From the NCBI GenBank assembly GCA_027317055.1, contig DAHVFK010000117.1:1-8848 (forward strand): a stretch of DNA of 8,848 bases, given 5' to 3'. Below, piece after piece: positions 1-7,373 of the stretch (within the stretch, counting starts at the first letter, position 1; every line of letters begins with the position of its first letter). The notes beneath the pieces are model-generated. The model ran no database searches, was not told where the DNA came from, and saw only the letters and a program-made list of their open reading frames with translations. A program made the translations under genes and the position numbers. The DNA is from Betaproteobacteria bacterium. Lineage in GTDB: Bacteria > Pseudomonadota > Gammaproteobacteria > Burkholderiales > SG8-39.

Positions 1-1689
1 GCCTTTGTCGTCGCGGCCGGGAAGATCGCGCTCCAGCCCGACGCCAAGCCGCCGGATCAGTACGTCAAGCAGGTAGGCGAGATCGCCGGTTTCGAGGAGG
101 CGGCGGTGCGCTCGTCGTTTTCTCTGTTCTTGAATGCTGCCCGCGAGACTTTCCGGCTTTGTCTGCTCCTCGTCGCCCTTACCTGCCGGACCCTTCCCCT
201 GTGAATGGCGGCGAGGCGAGTTCTCGATTTCAGGTTCGTCGAAGATCACTTTCTCGACTGCAGCGATCACCTTCACCAAGTCGCCCGTTCCCGAGCTGAG
301 ACCCGCGAGTGACGCCCGAAGCTGGGCCTGCTTTCCGGACCGCATCAATTCCTGCACCGCCTGCGTCTGGTGCACGAGGGCCCGCAACTCGAAGTCGTCG
401 CTGCACCTGAGCACGATCATGGAGGCGAGCCGTCGAGCCTCACCGGACACATTGATCAGCAGGCTTTGACCTTTCACAACGGGGACCGCCCGATCGAGCA
501 GGATGTCCCCGACGGAATCAAACACGGTTGCGGAGCGCGGCCGATGGGATTTCAAGGCTGCAATCTCCATGGCCAAGCCGTCGTCAACGGAGTTGGCCAC
601 AACCAGCGGGGCATCGCGCTTACCGGGATCGATATTCGCAGCCGCTCTTGCTTCGGCGAGCGCCTCCCAGTCGCTCGTGTCCAGCGCACGAAGATCGGCG
701 ATCTTCGGCAATCCCAACTGCTCGGCCGATTCGCTGGCTGCCCGATCGTATCGGACGACGACGGCCTCATCGTTGCCGAATCGTCCTGTGCCGAGCCAGG
801 CCGGGGCGCTTGGATTCGCGCTGCCGACGACGAGCACGTCTTTGCCGCCGCCCGTGTCGAAGAAAACACACTTCGCATGCAGATAGCCGCCGCGCTTGCC
901 CAGCTTCGCCGCATTGCGGAAGTCAAACTTCTTCTTTGCATCGCTGCGATCCGGCAGGACCGCCGTCTCCGGATCAACGCCTACAAGAATAGGGGCACGT
1001 GGCCACGTTTGCCTGAATTGCGACAACAGGGCAAGGTCTGAGTCGAAGAAAGGGCCGACGACGATGATCCGCTTCACGCGCTCGGGTAGGCGGGGCTGCA
1101 GCTGACCCCAAATTCCCGGTGAGGCCGGCGTTTGTGCAAGGAACGCCACCTCTCCGGGCGGGGCTGCCTGTGCGCGCAGCCACGCGCCGAAATTGCTCAC
1201 AGCGCGGACTGCCTCACGCAAGGGTTCCGGCAATACGTCGCCTTGAGCCGCCAGCCACGCCTCGATAGCACGCCAAGCCTGGCGCGCAATGTCGTTCCCG
1301 ATGTTGTCCGTCCCTGGCTTGAACTCGAAGCGCGTGCTGAGCTCGCGGTTGTATCCGAAGCCTGACAGCGTCAGGTTGTGGCTGCCGACGAAGATCGCGG
1401 CTTTGCGGCGGCCGACGAGGAGGAAGATCTTGGGGTGGAATGCGCCCCGGCTTCGCATGGGCACGAGGGTGTACTCCATGCCCGCATATTTCGGCCGCGT
1501 TTCGTCGTTCGCGTAGGCGACGTGACATTGGGCGGCATCCATCAGCACGACGTTGTGCCGGCAACCGGCGGCCCGAAGCCGGCTCAGGACAATTTCCTCG
1601 TAAAACGGCAGATACGCGTTGAACGTTGTGATCAGAGAAGCTTCGAAGCCCCCTTCCTTGAGAACTTCGTGCAGGGAGATTTCAGCCAC
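1..1689 (-). CDS. Phospholipase-D-superfamily protein with two HxK motifs, 3' end outside window
   Basis: The frame stays open from a GTG at 1689 to base 1, giving 563 visible residues with no stop, so the C-terminus is missing. Two PLD half-sites are visible. The first is HPK at residues 85-87 followed by GSHNLT (102-107). The second is a complete HxK(x)4D, HAKCVFFD (271-278), followed by GSANPS (289-294). In the first half the Asp position is Val92. PLD-superfamily enzymes cut phosphodiester bonds, and in defence loci they usually act as nucleases. Residues about 484-530 form a charged, probably disordered linker before a helical tail. GTG is preferred over the next ATG (codon 50) because GGAGG lies 6 nt upstream, the frame overlaps the preceding stop by 8 nt, and the extra N-terminal residues read as an ordinary fold. 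No signal peptide or membrane segment is seen. Nuclease activity is inferred; a helicase often follows such proteins but cannot be checked here. Confidence 0.92.
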   Translation of the reverse strand, partial: MAEISLHEVLKEGGFEASLITTFNAYLPFYEEIVLSRLRAAGCRHNVVLMDAAQCHVAYANDETRPKYAGMEYTLVPMRSRGAFHPKIFLLVGRRKAAIFVGSHNLTLSGFGYNRELSTRFEFKPGTDNIGNDIARQAWRAIEAWLAAQGDVLPEPLREAVRAVSNFGAWLRAQAAPPGEVAFLAQTPASPGIWGQLQPRLPERVKRIIVVGPFFDSDLALLSQFRQTWPRAPILVGVDPETAVLPDRSDAKKKFDFRNAAKLGKRGGYLHAKCVFFDTGGGKDVLVVGSANPSAPAWLGTGRFGNDEAVVVRYDRAASESAEQLGLPKIADLRALDTSDWEALAEARAAANIDPGKRDAPLVVANSVDDGLAMEIAALKSHRPRSATVFDSVGDILLDRAVPVVKGQSLLINVSGEARRLASMIVLRCSDDFELRALVHQTQAVQELMRSGKQAQLRASLAGLSSGTGDLVKVIAAVEKVIFDEPEIENSPRRHSQGKGPAGKGDEEQTKPESLAGSIQEQRKRRAHRRLLETGDLAYLLDVLIRRLGVGLERDLPGRDDKG

Positions 1690-3346
1690 TGACAGCCTCC
1701 GCGAGCAGGGCCTTGCCCAGCGGCGTGAGCGCCGGCGGCGCCTGCGGATCCCCCATCTCCTCGATGCAGCCTAGATCACGAAGGATCTGGATGGCCTGCC
1801 GCAGTCGCGGGTTGGTGGGAACGGGAGGCGGAATTTCATCTTCGACCGCCAAGCCTTGGTCGGTGGGGCGCAGTCGAAACGTCGCCTGGGGATTGTTACG
1901 CAGCTTGCGGAGGGCAATCCGCAGATGGGCGTCGATGCCCCAGTCCTTGATGAGCCAGCCGATCAGGCTCGGAACCGGAAGGGATATCCATCCGTTCGAC
2001 GCGTGCCGCCGGAAGCTTTGCAGATTGATGGGATAGCCCTTGAGAAACTCGTCCGCCAGTAGACTGGCGTCGTACTCCGGAACCGCAGGCTCAATCCGGG
2101 CGGCGAGCAGGACCAGCGTCCGTACGGCCACGCCGATCGCCGCAGCTGCGCCCGCTTCATCATCGATTTCCCGGAATCGCGCCATGCAGTCGAATGCGTG
2201 CTGGAACTCGTGGCGATCCGAGTCCCAGTCCGCCTGTGGCGGCGCAGAAAGCCTCGCGATTCTGAGGGCGTCGCCAAAGGTCTTGCCGCCCACTGACTTT
2301 TCGAGCTTCTTGATCGCCGGACGGCCAGACAGCCAGCGGCCGAAGTCCTCGGCCGTATCGAAGCGCCGGTCGCACTGGTCGAGAATGCAAAGGGCAGAGA
2401 AGAAAACGGTTTGCGCAGTAATCGAGAGAAGGTCGTTGCGGACGTACGTCGCCCACGCCTGTGCCGTGGATACGAGTACGGGCGGGATATTCCATGCGAC
2501 TCCCTTGCCGAGGCTATGCCCATACAGCGCGCCTCTGACCCAGTCGATATCCAGCGTTCCACGCCCCGATCGCGCCATCGCGTCGACCAGCGACAGCACG
2601 AGAGCGAGCGAATGGCGGCGTTGCTGACCGTCGCTTCCCTCGTCGACCAGACGACCGAAGAACAAATCCGCGAGGAACTTGTGCTCCTTGGTGCCTTCCT
2701 TCAGGTGGCAGAAGCAAAAAGGCGCGAGGTTATCCAAGCGCCGCAGCGAGACCACGTCTTCCTCAATCGTCTTGAGAAACAGGTCGGCGGGAACGGTCGC
2801 TTCGACATTCTTCGCGATCACCTCGCCTCGCTCGCGGGTGTAGCGAATCCACGAACGCGGGTCTCCAAGGAGCATGCCAGTATCCGCTAGCGTGCTTAGG
2901 TAGTACTGACCAAGGCCACCAAGCCGGTTTTTGAAGTATCGGGTCCCGCTTTCGTCTTCCATCGTGGCATGCGTTGATAGCCGGAGCGGCTTCCCAGCTT
3001 CAAGCTGGTCCAGAGCAGGACGCAATGCATCGATGCCGATTGCGGCAGCAGCATGTTGGCCGCTGCTCTCGCCTGCACAGCGGCCATGACGCTCTGCAAT
3101 GAGGGTCAAGAGACAGTCTGCCCTGCGGTAGAAAGTCTCGAACTCTTGTTGACTTGCGGTCTTGAAGCGCTGATCGAATTTCCAGATCAGCCATGGATAT
3201 AGAGAGTAATACCGTGCTCGGTTAGTTACGTTGGTGATACCGGGTAGAAGCCTGCCATAGAGGCTGATGCACGGTGCCTGAGTGCCCAGATGATCCAGGC
3301 CTTTGGCGGTGGGCGGGTGCGCCACCCAGGCGGTCAGTCCGTCCAT
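1682..3346 (-). CDS. 554-residue protein of unknown function, N-terminus DUF6361-like
   Basis: This is a soluble protein that I cannot assign to an enzyme family. The N-terminal 60 residues carry the most distinctive feature: LLPGITNV (33-40), then RARYYSLYPWLIWKF (43-57). From memory this resembles the 'PG(T/I)S...RARYFLFVPW' block near the start of DUF6361 proteins, which I associate with PLD-like and helicase genes in accessory loci. The rest is predicted mostly helical, and the C-terminal about 60 residues look like a small winged-helix-like region ending in LTPLGKALLAEAVSG; that reading is weak. I see no nucleotide-binding or nuclease motif. The ATG at 3346 is the first start after an in-frame TGA 21 nt upstream, and no clear ribosome site precedes it. 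It lies 67 bp after the 942-residue gene and overlaps the PLD gene by 8 nt, so a shared complex with the PLD protein is plausible. Confidence 0.9.
   Translation of the reverse strand: MDGLTAWVAHPPTAKGLDHLGTQAPCISLYGRLLPGITNVTNRARYYSLYPWLIWKFDQRFKTASQQEFETFYRRADCLLTLIAERHGRCAGESSGQHAAAAIGIDALRPALDQLEAGKPLRLSTHATMEDESGTRYFKNRLGGLGQYYLSTLADTGMLLGDPRSWIRYTRERGEVIAKNVEATVPADLFLKTIEEDVVSLRRLDNLAPFCFCHLKEGTKEHKFLADLFFGRLVDEGSDGQQRRHSLALVLSLVDAMARSGRGTLDIDWVRGALYGHSLGKGVAWNIPPVLVSTAQAWATYVRNDLLSITAQTVFFSALCILDQCDRRFDTAEDFGRWLSGRPAIKKLEKSVGGKTFGDALRIARLSAPPQADWDSDRHEFQHAFDCMARFREIDDEAGAAAAIGVAVRTLVLLAARIEPAVPEYDASLLADEFLKGYPINLQSFRRHASNGWISLPVPSLIGWLIKDWGIDAHLRIALRKLRNNPQATFRLRPTDQGLAVEDEIPPPVPTNPRLRQAIQILRDLGCIEEMGDPQAPPALTPLGKALLAEAVSG
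1696..1700 (-). promoter_or_regulatory. Shine-Dalgarno site for the GTG-started PLD gene
   Basis: GGAGG on the minus strand lies 6 nt before the GTG at 1689, inside the last codons of the upstream 554-residue gene. It decides the start of the PLD gene, which has no ATG until codon 50, and it implies translational coupling. Confidence 0.75.
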
Positions 3347-3413
3347 GACAAAGTCCGCGAGTCATGAACGATGCAAGTACGAATTCTGCGCGGCTCCAAT
3401 TTCGCGTCACCCA

Positions 3414-6242
3414 CTACGCACCTGCCGTCAATTGAGCAAAGAGCTGTTCCATTCCTCGAAGATGGCGGAGTCGATCGGCATACGCGATGGCTTCCCCCCG
3501 TCTACCGTGTGCCGCGAGCTTCGTCAGCAATGACTTCAACCGATCCTGGAAGTCGAATGTCGGGACGAAGGTGTCAAGAACCTTCCCGAGCACAGCGCTG
3601 ACATTTTCGGGGCTGATATCCGCGAGGCGCTCAAGCTCTTCGATGAAATCGTCAGCGTCGTAACCGATATGGACGTAAGGGGCCACCGCCAGCAGCCATT
3701 CCCGCTCGTGCTCACCAATGGTCTTGATGTAGCAGCTTAGGCGGCCAAGTTTGGATAGCAGCTTTTCTGGTGGCTCTGCCGCGCCCCGACTCCAAGTCAC
3801 GCATCGTGCCCAGAAAGAAAGGATTCTCTCCACTTGGGATTTCGATAGGTCCTGATTGCTTACACTCCAGAAAAATGTGGTGGCCTGCTCAAGATCATCG
3901 ATTCGCCCAGCTTCAAAGAGGTGGGAGAAGCGCGGGCCGTCAAGCTCCTCGTCTTCCCATAGGAAAGCGAGGGCGATTCGTTCGACAATCTTTTCCCGCG
4001 CGTGCCGGCCTTTAGCCTCTTGTCGTAGCCCGAAGTCTAGGATTCCGCCTTCGGCCAGCAGCGCATATACGGGGCGTGTCGCAGGCGCGTAGGCGAGACC
4101 CTCGAGGGCGCAGTGAAAGTTGTTCAGAAAATCGAATGGGAAAATGCCCTTGAGGTTACCCTGCAACCAATCGCGATCGATGAAATCAATGTTGGCTATG
4201 TAGTTCGCAGCCAATGTGGAAAATTCGTAGTTTGCGTTCTTGCATTTGGCGATTTCTTGGTCAAACACCGGCTTCATCTGCGCCCACGCGCCGGCATGTC
4301 CGCCGCTTGCCCGATCGCTTAGCCGACAAGCCCGTAGTGCGTGACTGAAGAGCGCCTCTATTGCCTTGCCCTTCGGTGAATTAATGGCTTGCGTCATTGC
4401 GTCATCTCTCGGCTCGTCAACGGCTTCCGCGTGCTCCAGCAAAATGCCGATCAGCGACCAACCCCGCGGCAGAAGATTCGGGGAATACGCTCTCTCATCG
4501 CTCCTTGTGCCTGCTCTGAGAAATTCTGCAATCACCGGGGGAATCCAGTCGCGGTTAGGGGTAAGGTCGCGGTCCTCTACGGTCTTTTCAGTCCAGAAAG
4601 CCGGCGCCCCTATCAATTGCTCGAAGAATTCCACCAGAGAAACCCAGGCACGGTCCCAGTCAATTGCCGGGCGTTTTTCAGGGGCAGCTTCCCAGGCGCG
4701 CTTAAACGCGTTGATGACCCCGTACTGAAATGGCCGCTTGGCATGCAGGAACGTGGATAGGATGCTTTGAAACAATCCGGGATTTGTCGATACCGCCTCC
4801 TCGAGCGTATCGACCAATGCCCGTGTCGTTGGCCCTCGCCACCAATCGGTCTGCTGAAAGGTGTTTAGCCGCTCGACAAGTGTTCCGTTTTCCGCGAAAG
4901 CGAGCAGTTCTTGTACTCGGTATGGGGTCGGACCAGGACCGGACCAGGACTCCATGTATGAGTGGAAATCCGGATGTTCCGAAAGCGCCCCGAGCGCCTG
5001 ATCAGACATGAGTTCCCCGAACCAGCTCTCGGCCGGCTGATACCCCTTGCCCGCTACGGCAGAAAGCCAGTCGCGTTGCATGCGCTTCAACAGCCGGTCT
5101 GGATTCTCACCTCGTGACGGACGCGGAAGCTGGCGAATAGCTTCAACGGTGGCCGTCTTCTCTGGCTCAGTGAACTCGTCGAAGTGCGCCCTGAGCAAAT
5201 GATAGAGTTCATGAACGTGGCCGGCGTCGAAGAGCTGAGGCCCAAGCGCGCTACCGTATAGGTTTCGCAAAAGTGCCCACCGCTGGGCTACAACAAAAAT
5301 GGCAATTCGCCGAACGATCTCTACTGGGTCTTGGAGAAGCCCTTCGATGAAGGGCCGAGCGGTATCGATGCCATGATCTACCCAGCTCAGCAAGACATCG
5401 CGCAAGCCTTCGACGAACCGATTCTCCGGCCCATTCCACGAATGGTTCTGCGGGTGGTCTTCAATGGCCGGCCGCCATAGCCAAGCAGCACGGTCTCGCC
5501 CGCCTTCTTGGAACACTTCCCTAATGCGCTCCAGGAAGATTTCTGAGGCAACCGGTCCGGCTTTGGCGCCTAGCGAGCTTGCGTGATGTTCGATCAATTC
5601 CTTGAGCCAGTAGTCATCGACCACTGTCACCGGCTTCTTTCGGTTCTCACCGAGTTCGCGTTCGTCAACCCAGCGTATGGCCGTGCAATAGCGCAGAATC
5701 AGGCACGCCTTATTCCAATCGCTCGGTGATGCACTTGCGAGACAATTTCGCAGCGCACCTGTATCCAGTGCGTGTCCGACCATTCCCCGATCAAACTTGC
5801 TCTCCAGCCACCCGGGGATCAGCCCCAAGTCTTCCGTGGTAATCGTGCTCGTTGGCAGCAGGCCAAGAATGTCAGCGAATACGCGATACGTGTGGTAGTT
5901 GTCCCTAACGCTGCCGTCCGCTTCGCGAGCACGGCTTACGACCCCAACGACGGTCATAATCTTGCGCGCAAGCTCAGTGTCGTTGCGCTCGCCGGCCTGC
6001 TTGGCGCATGCCTGGAGATAGTCCAGTGCAGGCCAATAGGGGATCCGGACGTATCCCGGTTCTGCGGGAACGGGGGCTGGGTTGCATTCCGGTCTGAACA
6101 ACCCGGCCTCGTCGAGATGGTCAAAGAATCCGGCAAAGTCCTCGCGCTTGAGCAATAGTTCGAATCCCCACTTGGCATGCTCATTGCTCTGAGTCATACG
6201 GTGAAGGAACCACCTGCGTTTGGCTGTCAGCGGTTCAGCCAT
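3414..6242 (-). CDS. 942-residue all-helical HEAT-like protein, partner of SIR2
   Basis: This is a large soluble protein built almost entirely of amphipathic helices. I find no Walker A, nuclease or protease motif, so a scaffold or sensor role is inferred rather than enzymatic activity. A recognisable block lies at 258-320: an IEDHPQN stretch, then RDVLLSWV, then DPVEIVRRIAIFVVAQ, which reads like a HEAT/ARM repeat pair. I recall similar 'IEDHxQN ... RRIAI' blocks in the superhelical parts of large anti-phage STAND and SIR2 proteins, but this is memory, not a search. The C-terminus (about 865-940) also looks like helical repeats. The ATG at 6242 sits in an 8-nt overlap with the SIR2 stop and has GGAGG 9 nt upstream. 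The middle of the gene (about 4100-4260) is AT-richer than its neighbours. It could represent the separated C-terminal arm of a fused SIR2-HEAT protein. Confidence 0.93.
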   Translation of the reverse strand: MAEPLTAKRRWFLHRMTQSNEHAKWGFELLLKREDFAGFFDHLDEAGLFRPECNPAPVPAEPGYVRIPYWPALDYLQACAKQAGERNDTELARKIMTVVGVVSRAREADGSVRDNYHTYRVFADILGLLPTSTITTEDLGLIPGWLESKFDRGMVGHALDTGALRNCLASASPSDWNKACLILRYCTAIRWVDERELGENRKKPVTVVDDYWLKELIEHHASSLGAKAGPVASEIFLERIREVFQEGGRDRAAWLWRPAIEDHPQNHSWNGPENRFVEGLRDVLLSWVDHGIDTARPFIEGLLQDPVEIVRRIAIFVVAQRWALLRNLYGSALGPQLFDAGHVHELYHLLRAHFDEFTEPEKTATVEAIRQLPRPSRGENPDRLLKRMQRDWLSAVAGKGYQPAESWFGELMSDQALGALSEHPDFHSYMESWSGPGPTPYRVQELLAFAENGTLVERLNTFQQTDWWRGPTTRALVDTLEEAVSTNPGLFQSILSTFLHAKRPFQYGVINAFKRAWEAAPEKRPAIDWDRAWVSLVEFFEQLIGAPAFWTEKTVEDRDLTPNRDWIPPVIAEFLRAGTRSDERAYSPNLLPRGWSLIGILLEHAEAVDEPRDDAMTQAINSPKGKAIEALFSHALRACRLSDRASGGHAGAWAQMKPVFDQEIAKCKNANYEFSTLAANYIANIDFIDRDWLQGNLKGIFPFDFLNNFHCALEGLAYAPATRPVYALLAEGGILDFGLRQEAKGRHAREKIVERIALAFLWEDEELDGPRFSHLFEAGRIDDLEQATTFFWSVSNQDLSKSQVERILSFWARCVTWSRGAAEPPEKLLSKLGRLSCYIKTIGEHEREWLLAVAPYVHIGYDADDFIEELERLADISPENVSAVLGKVLDTFVPTFDFQDRLKSLLTKLAAHGRRGEAIAYADRLRHLRGMEQLFAQLTAGA
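4930..4951. repeat. Tandem duplication of an 11-bp unit inside the helical gene
   Basis: Two adjacent 11-bp units, GGACCAGGACC and GGACCAGGACT on the plus strand, differ only at the last base. They encode the SGPGPT turn at about residues 431-436 of the helical protein. The unit length is not a multiple of three, so gain or loss of one copy would shift the frame. It may be chance in GC-rich coding DNA. Confidence 0.5.
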
Positions 6243-7236
6243 TCAGGAGTTCCTCCATTTCGCGACGCTCCTGCAGTCCGAGTACGGGTCCTGCAGGAAT
6301 CTCTTTGCTGAGATACTCGACGACATCGAGTAGCTGGCGCCAATCCTGCGTATCGCGCGAGAACGCGAGGAGCCCGATGCCGCACTCGTTCCGGTAATAG
6401 CGTTCAAGACTTTTCTTGAGTTCCAGCTGATGCGAGAAGAACCCCTGCAGGATGTAGTGGCGCGGTTCCTCGTTGTTACGTGGGCGGTCCTGCCGCGCCT
6501 TCTGCACCACATATTCCAAGACTTCCAGTTCGCCCAGGCTATAGCCCACAAACAGAATGTTCTTGAGCTTGAAAAGGATTTCGAGGAAGGTAAGAAAGGG
6601 ATTCTCCCGCCCCTCGCTCCCATCGAGGCGGTGGCTCCGGTACCGTTCCAAATAGTCGGCCGTCGTCAATACCATACTCTTGCGGTCGCGCACCGAACCG
6701 TGAATATGCAAGACCACATTGGGAGTCTTCAGCTTTTCGTCGTCAAAGTCCTCCGGTTTGTAGACGACATTGCGCAGCGTGCTTGGAGGGTCCGAAGCAG
6801 GGCTGGCCGCTGAACTGGGCACCATCGATAATTCGCTCGGCATCTTGTCGAGCCATTCATCGTAATTTGTGGTCACGAACGTCGATGCCAGCTTGGCCAA
6901 GCTGGCGTAGACGCGATCGCCAAGTTCTTTGCGATGGTCATCTGGTGGTCGTAGCAATTTGTCAAACTCGACAGGCAATCCGTGCTCCTGTTCGAGCCCG
7001 AGAGCGACAGCAAGCTTGACTCGGGCGGACAGGCTCGCCAGTTGATCCAGTTGTGCGTGACTCAGCTTTCCTTTCTGGACGAAGAAGCGCAACGTCGCGT
7101 TGGCGAACTCGTCCCATCCTGGGCAGCCCCCAAGTTGGGACACGCCCGCACCAATGAACGGGATCAACGTTCCCTGTTTTGCAGCAAGCCGCAGCCGATC
7201 AGGGATTGGCGGATAAAGCGAGATTTCATCGCCCAT
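6235..7236 (-). CDS. SIR2-family NAD-binding protein, probable defence NADase
   Basis: SIR2-like domains of defence loci hydrolyse NAD+ (or bind NAD+ or ADP-ribose) and cause abortive infection. The 333 residues are essentially one such domain. FIGAGVSQLGGCPGWDEF (27-44) holds the GAGxS nucleotide-binding loop. FVTTNYDEWLD (120-130) holds the conserved Asn124 and Asp126. LHIHGS (176-181) holds the expected catalytic His179. ILFVGYSLGELEVLEYV (227-243) is the GYS motif ending the Rossmann fold. There are no Cys4 zinc-ribbon motifs as in sirtuin deacetylases, which favours the defence type. The ATG at 7236 is fixed by an in-frame TGA at 7249-7251, only four codons upstream; the best ribosome site is AGGTGA 12 nt before it. 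It is the first gene of the four-gene cassette and overlaps the helical gene by 8 nt. With no sensor domain of its own, it probably depends on its neighbours for activation. Confidence 0.92.
   Translation of the reverse strand: MGDEISLYPPIPDRLRLAAKQGTLIPFIGAGVSQLGGCPGWDEFANATLRFFVQKGKLSHAQLDQLASLSARVKLAVALGLEQEHGLPVEFDKLLRPPDDHRKELGDRVYASLAKLASTFVTTNYDEWLDKMPSELSMVPSSAASPASDPPSTLRNVVYKPEDFDDEKLKTPNVVLHIHGSVRDRKSMVLTTADYLERYRSHRLDGSEGRENPFLTFLEILFKLKNILFVGYSLGELEVLEYVVQKARQDRPRNNEEPRHYILQGFFSHQLELKKSLERYYRNECGIGLLAFSRDTQDWRQLLDVVEYLSKEIPAGPVLGLQERREMEELLNG
6252..6256 (-). promoter_or_regulatory. Shine-Dalgarno site for the 942-residue helical gene
   Basis: GGAGG on the minus strand lies 9 nt before the ATG at 6242, within the last codons of the SIR2 gene. 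It supports the overlapping start and coupled translation. Confidence 0.7.
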
Positions 7237-7373
7237 ATGTGCGCTCTTTCACCTGCTTAAGCGAAAAGATCGCGTGGCAGCACTTCGGGCTTGAACCTGC
7301 GGTGTCGCATGGGGCTCATCCATATCAGCGCAAATCCCTTATCGTCCGGCGTGTCCAGCTCTGCGATCCGGTC
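7237..7373 (-). other. 137-bp gap between PIN and SIR2 genes with an open 38-codon stretch
   Basis: This is the largest gap in the window. Reading on past the PIN stop in the same frame, 38 codons stay open to a TAA at 7257-7259. The stretch looks coding-like (27 of 38 third positions are G or C) and encodes pieces such as GFALIWMSPMRHRRFKPEV. It has no ATG until its nineteenth codon. It may be a remnant of a longer PIN C-terminus or of another gene. I see no convincing sigma-70 promoter, no terminator hairpin with a U-run and no inverted-repeat operator, so I cannot say whether SIR2 is co-transcribed with the PIN gene. Confidence 0.4.
7249..7254 (-). promoter_or_regulatory. Possible Shine-Dalgarno site for SIR2
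   Basis: AGGTGA on the minus strand lies 12 nt before the SIR2 ATG, longer than usual spacing. A purine run AAAGAG lies closer. A weak or spaced site might keep SIR2 expression low, but that is inference. Confidence 0.4.

Noticed and set aside
370..1041. Plus-strand open frame of 223 codons
   Set aside because: It is antisense to the PLD gene, whose minus frame carries both HxK motifs. The plus product shows no recognisable domain; long antisense frames are common in GC-rich DNA.
2040..2627. Plus-strand (195 codons) and minus-strand (199 codons, 1963-2562) frames inside the 554-residue gene
   Set aside because: Both are Arg/Ser-rich, low-information shadow translations of the continuous 554-codon frame.
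3347..3413. Possible promoter in the 67-bp gap before the 554-residue gene (TTGGAG then TTGCAT at 17 nt)
   Set aside because: The -10 match is poor and the region has no other signal; such matches are expected by chance.
7255..7272. Short hairpin GCGA-UCUUU-UCGC near the SIR2 start
   Set aside because: The stem is only 4 bp with no U-tract after it, too weak for a terminator or operator.
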